Notes under the pieces: model-generated
The model's database searches: none
What the model saw: only the letters and a program-made list of their open reading frames with translations
What the model was told of the DNA's origin: nothing
Made by a program: the position numbers and the translations under genes
Part shown: positions 52,062 to 59,632 of the stretch, one piece after another
Layout of the letters: each line of letters opens with the position of its first letter
How positions within the stretch are numbered: the stretch's first letter is position 1
Source of the DNA: CAZRCZ01 sp964598765
Lineage (GTDB): Bacteria > Sumerlaeota > Sumerlaeia > MVZB01 > JAJFLK01
Reading direction: 5' to 3'
DNA: 64,000 nt
Assembly: GCA_964598765.1 (NCBI GenBank)
Contig: CAZRCZ010000002.1
Coordinates: 124,001 to 188,000 of the forward strand

Positions 52062-52586
52062 TTATTTCGGAGGGACAGGCTCTACACACTGGACATCCAC
52101 CTCGCGAAACCTAGACATGAGTTGAGCCTTGTCATCCCTTGGTAGGCCTGCCATATCAAACACGAAAGCATATTTCTTGCCTTCAGAACCAGCAAAAAGA
52201 CAATGCCCACCAACAACGGCAAGATTTCTACCTGCTAACTCTTCGGAATTAGAGAAACATCGGAGGGCCCCGAGGAAAACGCGAAAATGGACGTGTGGTT
52301 TGGATTCGTGCATAATTTCGCAACTTGGACATTCACTGATTTCTTTAAGAATGTGAGAATCCAATGTTATGCCTTCGTCAAGTATGTATTCAACGCCGAT
52401 AATTGTACCGTCATCTGACCATCGAAATAGGTGCTCCCCGTTCCAGTTACCGGGTAAAAGAGGACGGTATAGTTGTCCATTGTAGATAAACCCATGCCAT
52501 GGTTCACGATCAATACGAACGACGTCAACTCCGTGGCTCTCCACAAGCACAACTAATCGGTCAGGAGGGTAATTGTCGACAACCAT
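52062..52586 (-). CDS. Unrecognised 174-residue protein of the accessory cluster
   Basis: Starts at an ATG one base after the stop of the 59-residue gene. It is more A+T-rich than the core genes. The protein is soluble, mixed alpha/beta, with ECPSCEI near the middle and further single cysteines (..ALRC.., ..GGHC.., ..VQC..), no signal peptide and no membrane helix. I recognise no domain. Its place behind small proteins in a packed cluster fits an immunity or antitoxin-like role, but that is inference. An ATG at 52604 would add six residues and overlap the upstream gene. Confidence 0.6.
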   Translation of the reverse strand: MVVDNYPPDRLVVLVESHGVDVVRIDREPWHGFIYNGQLYRPLLPGNWNGEHLFRWSDDGTIIGVEYILDEGITLDSHILKEISECPSCEIMHESKPHVHFRVFLGALRCFSNSEELAGRNLAVVGGHCLFAGSEGKKYAFVFDMAGLPRDDKAQLMSRFREVDVQCVEPVPPK

Positions 52587-52587
52587 A

Positions 52588-52767
52588 CTACTTAATAATC
52601 CCACGAACCCTCATGGCATTCTTAATCAGTCCAAGTCGCCTCGTATCTTCCTTCAAGGATTTACACATCTTCGGGTTGCGGACGGTGGGACGTTTACCAG
52701 CATAGTCATTCAATTCCCTTCCACGAAAACGCGCGAATGGGATGGAACGCCGCCTCGCCAGGCCCAT
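52588..52767 (-). CDS. Small, highly basic 59-residue protein
   Basis: Reads MGLARRRSIPFARFRGREL..YAGKRPTVRNPKM..LKEDTRRLGLIKNAMRV..GIIK, rich in Arg and Lys, pI clearly basic. Lies between DUF4926 (42-base gap) and the 174-residue gene (one-base gap). The ribosome site is weak. Sequence texture is that of an RNA- or DNA-binding protein or of the C-terminal toxin tip of a polymorphic toxin. No known family recognised; a frame closed by TAA upstream excludes a longer N-terminus. Confidence 0.55.
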   Translation of the reverse strand: MGLARRRSIPFARFRGRELNDYAGKRPTVRNPKMCKSLKEDTRRLGLIKNAMRVRGIIK

Positions 52768-52809
52768 ATTTCCATTGTCAATGTCTCCGGTCGTCCCGTG
52801 GCTTCTGGG

Positions 52810-53058
52810 TTAACGCATCGCTTTTGCCCGAGGTCGGGCCGAGGGGATCTCGTTCTCGCTCAATTGTTCAATTTCGGATTCCCCCACCGCAACGACGGCA
52901 ACGGACTCGCCCAGAACATTGAAAACCTCAAGGACGCAACCCGTTTCACCCTTGGGTCCGGAGACGTAATCCACGAGCGTTGCGATATCTCCCGGCCTCA
53001 GCCCTTCCTGGGGTAGCTCCACTCGGAGCGCAACTCGTTCGTAAAGAGGAATCTTCAT
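52810..53058 (-). CDS. DUF4926 family protein
   Basis: 82 residues from the ATG at 53058 (AAGGGAAG just upstream): MKIPLYERVALRVELPQEGLRPGDIATLVDYV..GCVLEVFNVLGESVAVVAV in order, the DUF4926 pattern, a small SH3-like beta barrel. DUF4926 genes are often paired with a DUF6883 gene, as here (four-base overlap), and may be the antidote. A longer in-frame ATG at 53121 is inside the partner gene. Confidence 0.8.
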   Translation of the reverse strand: MKIPLYERVALRVELPQEGLRPGDIATLVDYVSGPKGETGCVLEVFNVLGESVAVVAVGESEIEQLSENEIPSARPRAKAMR

Positions 53059-53384
53059 GTTTCTTCCCTTCTGGGTTTCAGTGTAACATACTTCACCCTT
53101 CCATCCAAGTCCTTCAGCCAAATCGTGGTTACGGCGAGACCGCGTCCGTTGGGGCCGAGGAGAGACCCATCGAGCCGATAAAATTCACCGAATCTGTTGA
53201 CCCGATCAACAACGGCCTCGTGCCCGGCGGCAATGTTCCGGATTGCGCCAAGGAGATCTTCCGGATTTTCCGCCGAAAAACCGGCGCGAGCCAGAAACCG
53301 CGATTTGTCATCGGATTCTCGAAATTTGAGCAGGTAATCCGTCAGCTTCTCACGGGAAATCAAGGCTTCTGGAGGAATTCGCAT
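53055..53384 (-). CDS. DUF6883 family protein
   Basis: 109 residues: the pattern ISREKLTDYLLKFRESDDKSRFLARAGFSAENPEDLLGAIRNIA and TTIWLKDLDGRVKYVTLKP matches the DUF6883 type, a domain found alone and at the end of polymorphic toxins. Its stop overlaps the DUF4926 start (ATGA). First gene of the four-gene minus-strand cluster. A toxin-like role is family inference, not shown. Confidence 0.75.
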   Translation of the reverse strand: MRIPPEALISREKLTDYLLKFRESDDKSRFLARAGFSAENPEDLLGAIRNIAAGHEAVVDRVNRFGEFYRLDGSLLGPNGRGLAVTTIWLKDLDGRVKYVTLKPRREET

Positions 53385-53492
53385 GATTGTGGCAAGTGGA
53401 ACCTCTGTGCTATTCCTGACTCAGTTTCCATCGCGCCCTCAAATCCAGATCGGCGAGTCTCAAGATATTTCGGTCAAATGATCGCTTTATCC

Positions 53493-54896
53493 CTACTGCG
53501 TCGCCGCGGGGGACCCGGCTTGGAGCGGTTTTTGGTTGAAGAACTCGGCGTCTTTGTTGATGTTCGATTTTCCCAAGTCCACGGTTTGGATGAAACGGGG
53601 ATGGGGAGCCGCTTGGGCGTCGGGGAATTTGCCGACGACCCGGCCGTTTTCGATCTTGAACCCGAGTTTTTCGTCCGCGATGACGCAATGCGACCATGAA
53701 TTCAGCATTTCGTTTTCGGTCCAAGGACCGTTCTTGACCCACGCCGTCGGATCGGGGTTATTGGGGTTGGCCTTGGAGTTGTCGTAGTGCGCGACGGTGC
53801 GAAGGACCGAACCCTTCGGGACGCGGACCGGATCGGCCAGCCAGTAGTTCGATTGCCAATTAAAGTCATAGTGGGGAACCTTGGTGACGAGTTTGGTCGA
53901 GCCGTCGGCGGCCACGTTTTCCATCGTGTAATCTTTCCCCCGCAGGTGCATGTGGACGCCACTGCTGAGAACCAGCGTGTCGTAGAGGAGTTTGGCTTCG
54001 CCGCGCAGTTCGTAATTCGGCTCGCCCGGGGGGATATTGATGTTGCCGTCCACGCCGAAGAGGCCGACGATCCGGACCCGTTTGTCAATCCGCCCTTGGG
54101 CGAACTTGACGCCGAACCGGAGATGATCGGTCAATTCCTTATCCTTGCCGACGTAATGGACTTGAATGCCGATGAACGAGCCTTTGGGTAGGAGGAAGGC
54201 GGTTCCCTCGGGGTAAACCATCGGTCGGCAACCGGGAAGATAACTGCCGATGTAATCGCCGCCGCTCAGGACGCCGTGGGGGATGATGTTGCCCGATTCG
54301 ATTCCCTCGAACGATTTGGGGGAGATCGCCATGTTGGCGTGATGGACGACGCCGAGGATCGAAGGACGAATTTCCCACGCGGAGACGTAAATGTCGTCGG
54401 TGAGTTTGGAGGTGTCGAAGGTGATGGCCTGATATTCGATCTTGTTGTTGTTGGCGGGGATTTTGAAGTCGCGGGTCGCCTCGAAGATCATGTCGGGTTG
54501 GCCCATCGCCCAAGTGTCGTTGAAGACGGGAGCCTTGGGGAGATCGGTCTTGTTTCCTTCGGGAGCGCCCTGATCGGCCCACTTGGCGATGGTGGCGATG
54601 TCCTTGCCGTCGAGGCTCAGGTCGTTTTTGTATTTCACGAGCGAGGTGTCGGCGTGGAACGGGGGCATGGTTTTATCGAGGACGGCCTTCTTGATGGATT
54701 TGGCGAAGGGGCGCGCCGAGGAATAATCCATCAGGGACATGGGACCGATTTCGCCGGGATGATGGCAGGAGGCGCAATTTTTGTAAAAAATCGGCGCGAC
54801 GTCGCGGCTGAAAGTGACGGAATCGGTGTCGTCGGCCCAAACGGGCAGGCTCCTCAGCGGTAGGATGAGCGCCAGTAGCAGATTGATTTTTCTCAT
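53493..54896 (-). CDS. Secreted cytochrome-c/copper type II monooxygenase-like protein
   Basis: 467 residues. Signal peptide RKINLLLALILPLRSLPVWA; heme-attachment CASCHH near residue 41 in an N-terminal cytochrome-like region (..DVAPIFYKNCASCHHPGEIGPMSL..). The rest resembles the two-domain fold of copper ascorbate-dependent monooxygenases, with histidine pairs VVHHANM, QVHYVGK, HMHLRGKDY and TVAHYDNS. GGGGAAG precedes the ATG at 54896. Probably a periplasmic oxidoreductase; substrate unknown. Confidence 0.78.
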   Translation of the reverse strand: MRKINLLLALILPLRSLPVWADDTDSVTFSRDVAPIFYKNCASCHHPGEIGPMSLMDYSSARPFAKSIKKAVLDKTMPPFHADTSLVKYKNDLSLDGKDIATIAKWADQGAPEGNKTDLPKAPVFNDTWAMGQPDMIFEATRDFKIPANNNKIEYQAITFDTSKLTDDIYVSAWEIRPSILGVVHHANMAISPKSFEGIESGNIIPHGVLSGGDYIGSYLPGCRPMVYPEGTAFLLPKGSFIGIQVHYVGKDKELTDHLRFGVKFAQGRIDKRVRIVGLFGVDGNINIPPGEPNYELRGEAKLLYDTLVLSSGVHMHLRGKDYTMENVAADGSTKLVTKVPHYDFNWQSNYWLADPVRVPKGSVLRTVAHYDNSKANPNNPDPTAWVKNGPWTENEMLNSWSHCVIADEKLGFKIENGRVVGKFPDAQAAPHPRFIQTVDLGKSNINKDAEFFNQKPLQAGSPAATQ

Positions 54897-55087
54897 TTTA
54901 ACTTCCCCTTTCGCCCCCAAGGTTCCGGTTTCTGAACGGCTTGGGTTTTTCGGTTCCCCATAAAAAAGACCACGATTCCCCCGCCAAAGTCAGCAGAATT
55001 TTGGAAATTCGCGGGATAAGCGCGCGGGCAATCCTCCGCGAGCAAGGCCCCCGAATTTCGCTTTCGCGGTAAAGGTGATAGCAGGCT

Positions 55088-55399
55088 CTACAGATTGTCG
55101 AGCAGATCCAAGTCGGGTGCAGGAGGAATGACAATCGAACAATCGCCGCGAATCTGATGGAAACAAGCGAGGCGGATTCCTTGGGTCCGTTCCTCTTCGT
55201 TAAGGTGATGAAGGTCCCCCGTCAGACACTCTGGAGGCGAGGACTGAAAAACGATTCGACATTTCCCGCATTTGCCGTGACCTCCGCAATCATTGTGCAA
55301 ATCCAGTCCGTGCCGGTTAAGGACATCAAGAAAGAGCGGACCCGGAAGGGTGGAGATTTCACCAAAGTCCTCGACCTGAACGCGGCATTTTTTTAGCAT
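55088..55399 (-). CDS. 2Fe-2S ferredoxin
   Basis: 103 residues from the ATG at 55399. Cluster ligands follow the plant-type pattern CGGHGKCGKC...LAC. It resembles the N-terminal ferredoxin domain of corrinoid-activating proteins (RACo/RamA-like), with the opening VQVEDFGEISTLPGPLFLDVLNRHGLDLHNDCGG. Divergent from the NtrC-like regulator gene. A longer ATG at 55426 is in frame. Electron donor role; partner unknown. Confidence 0.85.
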   Translation of the reverse strand: MLKKCRVQVEDFGEISTLPGPLFLDVLNRHGLDLHNDCGGHGKCGKCRIVFQSSPPECLTGDLHHLNEEERTQGIRLACFHQIRGDCSIVIPPAPDLDLLDNL

Positions 55400-55500
55400 G
55401 AGTCTAAGCGGACACCCCGATTCCATCCTTAAGGGAAGACGGGTTCTTCGTCCGCGGATATTTTAGACCCGAGCGGGACTCCGTTTCAATCGCCGACGCC

Positions 55501-56961
55501 ATGCCGAATCCTCCGACCCTATCTCCGACGCGATTCAAGGGACGGATCATGGTCGTGGACGACGAACCCGCGATGGGGCACATCCTGACCAAGAGCCTCG
55601 GCGCGGACGGATTTAACGCCATCGCGTATACCGATCCGGTCGCCGCGCTGGCCGCCATCCCCAACGATCAACCCGACGTGATCCTGACCGACGTGCGAAT
55701 GCCCAATCTGGGGGGACGCGAACTGCTCGGCAAAATCCGCGCGCAGTATCCCGAAATCCCCGTTCTCATCATGAGCGCGTATGGGACCATCGAGGACGCG
55801 GTCGCCATGCTCCGGAGCGGAGCCTACAATTACATCACCAAACCGTTTCAGCACGATCATCTGGTTCATCAGATCGAATTGGCCATGAGCCACCGGCAGT
55901 TGGAACAGGAGGTTCTGAAACTGGCGGAGCACGCCGACACGCGGACCAAGGAGCGGCTCATCATCGGGAGTTCGGACGCGGTGAATCACGTCCGCGAGAC
56001 GATCCGCAAGGCCGCGCAGACCGACAGCATTGTTCTCATCACGGGCGAGAGCGGCGTCGGGAAGGAATTGGTCGCCCGCGAGATTCATCGCTTGAGCGCG
56101 CGGGGCGACCGCCGTTTCGTCGCGGTGAACTGTCCCGCCGTCCCCGCCGGATTAATCGAGAGCGAATTGTTTGGCTATGAGCGCGGGGCGTTCACCGGCG
56201 CGGACCGTCCCAAGATGGGGCTGATCGAGCTTTCCGCAGGCGGAACGCTTTTCTTGGATGAGATCGGGGAGCTTCCCGTCGAGCTTCAGGTCAAACTGTT
56301 GCGCGTCATTCAGGAGCGGGAAATCCAGCGGGTGGGAGGATTGCGCCAAATTCCGGTGGATTTGCGGATCATCGCGGCGACCAACCGTAATTTGGAGGAG
56401 GAAATCAAGGCCGGGCGGTTCCGGACCGATTTGTATTATCGCCTGAAGGTGATCGCCATCCGGGTTCCGCCGCTCCGCGAGCGAACCGAGGATATTCCGG
56501 CGTTGGCAAATCATTTCATTTCCAAAATGGCTCGCCGATTGGGAAGGCCGGATTTGAAACTAAGCGACAGCGTCATGGACCTCCTCAAGGCGCACGCTTG
56601 GCCGGGCAACATCCGCGAAATGGAAAATATCCTCGAACGGATGGCCACGCTTTCAGCTTCGGTGATTCTTAAACCGGAGGATCTGCCGACCGATTTCTTT
56701 GGGGGAACGGTCTCGACCTCCGCCGGATCGAGGCACGAGGGAAGGGACATTCCCGCGACATGGCCGCAAGATTACAAGGAAGCGCGCGATCAATTTGAGC
56801 GGTCCTACCTGCGGCAAATTCTTCAGGCATCGGGGGGCAAAGTTGCCGTCGCCGCGCGCATTTCCGGAATTTCGCGACGTCATCTTTACGAGAAATTGGA
56901 GAAGTTGGGGCTGAACAAGGAAATCGTTCACTCTCCCGACGACACCGCCGCCGATTTTTGA
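55501..56961 (+). CDS. Sigma-54-dependent response regulator (NtrC family)
   Basis: 486 residues. Receiver domain with DD at 20-21, phospho-acceptor D64 (ILTDVRMPN) and K in YITKPF; AAA+ domain with Walker A GESGVGKE (about 181), GAFTGA (about 230) for sigma-54 contact and Walker B GTLFLDEIGELP; C-terminal Fis-type helix-turn-helix (VAVAARISGISRRHLYEKLEKLGL). It activates sigma-54 promoters when phosphorylated. No histidine kinase is adjacent, so the partner lies elsewhere; I found no convincing sigma-54 site within the window. Confidence 0.95.
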   Translation: MPNPPTLSPTRFKGRIMVVDDEPAMGHILTKSLGADGFNAIAYTDPVAALAAIPNDQPDVILTDVRMPNLGGRELLGKIRAQYPEIPVLIMSAYGTIEDAVAMLRSGAYNYITKPFQHDHLVHQIELAMSHRQLEQEVLKLAEHADTRTKERLIIGSSDAVNHVRETIRKAAQTDSIVLITGESGVGKELVAREIHRLSARGDRRFVAVNCPAVPAGLIESELFGYERGAFTGADRPKMGLIELSAGGTLFLDEIGELPVELQVKLLRVIQEREIQRVGGLRQIPVDLRIIAATNRNLEEEIKAGRFRTDLYYRLKVIAIRVPPLRERTEDIPALANHFISKMARRLGRPDLKLSDSVMDLLKAHAWPGNIREMENILERMATLSASVILKPEDLPTDFFGGTVSTSAGSRHEGRDIPATWPQDYKEARDQFERSYLRQILQASGGKVAVAARISGISRRHLYEKLEKLGLNKEIVHSPDDTAADF

Positions 56962-56973
56962 ACCGGCGAACCC

Positions 56974-58185
56974 TCAGCGCGACGTTGACGTAAATTCGCC
57001 AAGGCAAACCAGCAAAACTTCACGCAAGACTTCATCATTCAAATCAAAGGGATTGGTCTTCATGGACCCGCCCCTGCAATCGCCCAAGATTCGCGGAATG
57101 TCCCCTTCCGTGATCCCGTACGCTCCAAGAGGAGGAATTTTCATCATTCTTCTTTGGGCGCGGAGAACTTCCCCCAGCGTCTGCGCCTCGCAATGGAAAT
57201 CGCCGTTGAACAGCCGCGCGATTTCCTCGTAACGTCCGAGCGTTCGCATCGCTTCATCGTTCCTTGGCGCGTTGCGCGAGGCGGTCTCGACATTGGCCTG
57301 CGTGATCTCCGGCAACAAATTCGCGCAGACGACGCCGTGGGGAACGTCGAACATTCCGCCGATCGGGGCGGCCAATCCATGAACCGCGCCGAGTCCGGCG
57401 TTGTCCAACGCCAATCCGCTCAGCAGACTTGCCATCGCCATAGCGGACCTCGCTTCATGGTCTTGCGGAGAATTGTAGGCGCGCTCCAACGCCCAAACGA
57501 TCAAACGCAATCCCTCCCGCGCCAAGCCGTCCGTCAGGGGACCGGCTTTGGGCGAGGTGAACGCTTCGATGAGTTGAGTCATGGCGTCCAAGCCGCAAGA
57601 GGCGGTGATTTCGGGCGACGCGGAATGTGTCAAAAGCGGGTCCACTAATGCAATTCTCGGGCGCATGAGCGGACTTCTCATGCTTTTTTTGAATCGCCGA
57701 TCATCCGAGCGAATGACCGCGTTTTTGGTGACTTCCGCTCCAGTTCCGGCGGTCGTGGGAATCGCGATCAAGGGGATGGGCGGGTTGACGATTTTTCGCC
57801 CCTTGCCGACCCCTTCGAGGAAATCCACGACCGAAACTTCTGTTCCGTTGCCATTCGGCAGTAAGGCGGCAATGGCTTTGCCCGCGTCCAACACGCTTCC
57901 GCCGCCGACGGCGACGATAAGATCGGGAGCGAATTCGCGCGCCGATATCGCCAGATCGTCCACCGCGCCGACCGTCGGCTCTCCCGCGACGTGCGCGAAC
58001 TCGGACATGATCTTCTTGCTTTGGAGCAACTCTCCGATTTGCGAAGATGCGCCGCCCGATTGAAGCGAAGAGCGACCCGTGAGAACAAAAGCGCGCTTGC
58101 CGAACTCGGCGGCCAATTCGCCGAAGAGCGACAGTTGGCCATCGCCAAAAATAATTCTGCCGGGCGCGCCGAATTCAAAATTCAT
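56974..58185 (-). CDS. Iron-containing alcohol dehydrogenase
   Basis: 403 residues from the ATG at 58185. NAD-binding VAVGGGSVLDAGKAIA, TTAGTGAEVT, and metal-binding segments DAMTQLIEAFTS and HGLAAPIGGMFDVPHG are those of group III (Fe) dehydrogenases. Substrates in this family range from butanol to lactaldehyde and maleylacetate. Lies seven bases after the ABM monooxygenase stop, same strand, so the two form an operon, possibly for an aromatic or aldehyde substrate. Confidence 0.9.
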   Translation of the reverse strand: MNFEFGAPGRIIFGDGQLSLFGELAAEFGKRAFVLTGRSSLQSGGASSQIGELLQSKKIMSEFAHVAGEPTVGAVDDLAISAREFAPDLIVAVGGGSVLDAGKAIAALLPNGNGTEVSVVDFLEGVGKGRKIVNPPIPLIAIPTTAGTGAEVTKNAVIRSDDRRFKKSMRSPLMRPRIALVDPLLTHSASPEITASCGLDAMTQLIEAFTSPKAGPLTDGLAREGLRLIVWALERAYNSPQDHEARSAMAMASLLSGLALDNAGLGAVHGLAAPIGGMFDVPHGVVCANLLPEITQANVETASRNAPRNDEAMRTLGRYEEIARLFNGDFHCEAQTLGEVLRAQRRMMKIPPLGAYGITEGDIPRILGDCRGGSMKTNPFDLNDEVLREVLLVCLGEFTSTSR

Positions 58186-58192
58186 CGGTGGA

Positions 58193-58501
58193 TCACCATT
58201 GGCTCGCTTCGACCGGCGCAAGGCTGTTGTATTTGACGCCGACGCGCGGTTTCTCCATCCACGGCCCCACGGTGTCGCGCCATTTCAAATAATGCGCGGT
58301 TTCATGGTGGCTGTGGAAATCGGCCTCGGTCTTATAGACCTCGTAGAAGAAAAATTGGTTGTCCTGCTCGGCCCCGCGCAAAAGATCAAAGCGGAGATTG
58401 CCCGGCTCCTTGCGCGTGGCGCGTCCGTTTTCCAAACAGGCTTCGATGTATTCGCTCGCATGTTGAGGTTTGACCCAACTCGTCACGCAGACCACATACA
58501 T
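58193..58501 (-). CDS. Antibiotic-biosynthesis-monooxygenase (ABM) domain protein, YgiN/LsrG-like
   Basis: 102 residues with an ideal AAAGGAG nine bases before the ATG at 58501. Ferredoxin-like fold pattern YVVCVTSWVKPQHASEYIEACLENGRATRKEPGNLRFDLL and FFFYEVYKTEADFHSHHETAHYLKW identifies the ABM family, whose members are heme-free quinol monooxygenases or isomerases. Operon with the Fe-alcohol dehydrogenase. Confidence 0.88.
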   Translation of the reverse strand: MYVVCVTSWVKPQHASEYIEACLENGRATRKEPGNLRFDLLRGAEQDNQFFFYEVYKTEADFHSHHETAHYLKWRDTVGPWMEKPRVGVKYNSLAPVEASQW

Positions 58502-58706
58502 TTTGAGGCTCCTTTCCCGCCGTAGCCGAAATTCTTCTTCCCTGATTCGCCGCAAAGTCCGACGCAAAAGGGGTGTCCATCTTCGGACAACTCTCTCCCT
58601 TTGGCAACTCCGGCTTTGAATTTCGCCGCCGAGTCAACTATCATGCGCGCCTGCGAGTCAAATCGGACCGACACCAAACGAAATTTCGGCGGAAGGCAGA
58701 GACAAC

Positions 58707-59432
58707 ATGAAATCGAACTTTGAAAGAATCATCTTGAAGGGGACGATCCTTGGCGGATTGGTTTTGATCGGCGCGGCCGTTTCGGCCTCGGCGGCCAATC
58801 TCGGCGGCGTGGTCAAATATGACGGCCCCAAACCCAAGAAGGTCGAAATCAAGATGGACGTGGACGCCAAATGCGCCCAATTGCACGCCGACAAGAAGGT
58901 GTTTGTCGAGGAAGAAGTCGTCGGCGAGAAGGGAGGGGTCAAGAACGCTTTCGTCTATTTGAAACAAGCGCCGGCGGGGGCGAATGCTCCGGTTCCGGCA
59001 GAACCCGCCGCTTTGGACCAACAAGGTTGCGTCTATACCCCGCGCGTGCAGGGGATGCGCGTCGGCCAAAAATTGAATCTCGTCAACACCGATCAGACCA
59101 CGCACAACATCCGTTGCCTCGCCAAGACGAACAAACAATTCAACTTCGGTCAGCCCGGGCCGGGAACGCGCGAACGGGTCATGACCAAACCCGAACTCGC
59201 GGTGAAATTCAAATGCGACATTCACCCTTGGATGACCGCCTACATTTTTGTGATGGATCATCCCTTCTTCGCGGTTACGGGCGAGGACGGCTCCTTCGCG
59301 ATCAAAAACGTCCCGCCGGGCGAATACACCTTGATCGCGTGGCACGAGAAATACGGCTCGCAGGAGTTGAAGGTCAAGGTGGACGGCGACAAAGCGGACG
59401 CGAATTTTACGTATAAGGTGACGGGGCAGTAA
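58707..59432 (+). CDS. Secreted cupredoxin-like protein
   Basis: 241 residues. Signal peptide about 1-29. The middle has the plastocyanin-type copper ligands: NTDQTTHNIRC and CDIHPWM (Cys, His and Met in the usual order), residues about 130-175; the C-terminal about 60 residues look like a carboxypeptidase regulatory-like beta sandwich (TGEDGSFAIKNVPPGEYTLIAWH). Probably a periplasmic blue-copper-like electron carrier. Next to cytochrome-bearing genes. Confidence 0.8.
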   Translation: MKSNFERIILKGTILGGLVLIGAAVSASAANLGGVVKYDGPKPKKVEIKMDVDAKCAQLHADKKVFVEEEVVGEKGGVKNAFVYLKQAPAGANAPVPAEPAALDQQGCVYTPRVQGMRVGQKLNLVNTDQTTHNIRCLAKTNKQFNFGQPGPGTRERVMTKPELAVKFKCDIHPWMTAYIFVMDHPFFAVTGEDGSFAIKNVPPGEYTLIAWHEKYGSQELKVKVDGDKADANFTYKVTGQ

Positions 59433-59436
59433 TCCT

Positions 59437-59622
59437 GAAATCTCGGCCAACGCCGTCCTAGTCTTGATTGCCGTGACTTGCGCGCTTTTGGACCGTCAGC
59501 TCGCCGCGCAGGCCGCGCGCTTCGAGTCCGAAGGGGGTTTCGCCGAGCGGTTATACCGTGTCCGCACTAGCCGCCGCTCCGACGCGAATCGTTCCCGGAA
59601 TCCAAGCAAATCTCAAAAATAA
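59437..59622 (+). pseudogene. Remnant of a four-helix-bundle suffix-domain protein
   Basis: An open frame without a start codon reads EISANAVLVLIAVTCALLDRQL.. then FESEGGFAERLYRVRTSRR before stopping. This is the characteristic end of 'four helix bundle suffix domain' proteins (relatives of the 23S rRNA intervening-sequence protein). The N-terminal about 130 residues are missing and begin exactly at the end of the cupredoxin gene, so it is a truncated copy. Confidence 0.7.
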
Positions 59623-59632
59623 ACGGAAGCTC

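Noticed and set aside
54898..55134. 78-residue minus-strand frame between the cytochrome/monooxygenase and ferredoxin genes
   Set aside because: It overlaps the ferredoxin end, has odd composition, and shows no ribosome site or family pattern.
58483..58677. 64-residue minus-strand frame over the ABM start
   Set aside because: It overlaps the well-supported ABM start in another frame and has no recognisable domain.
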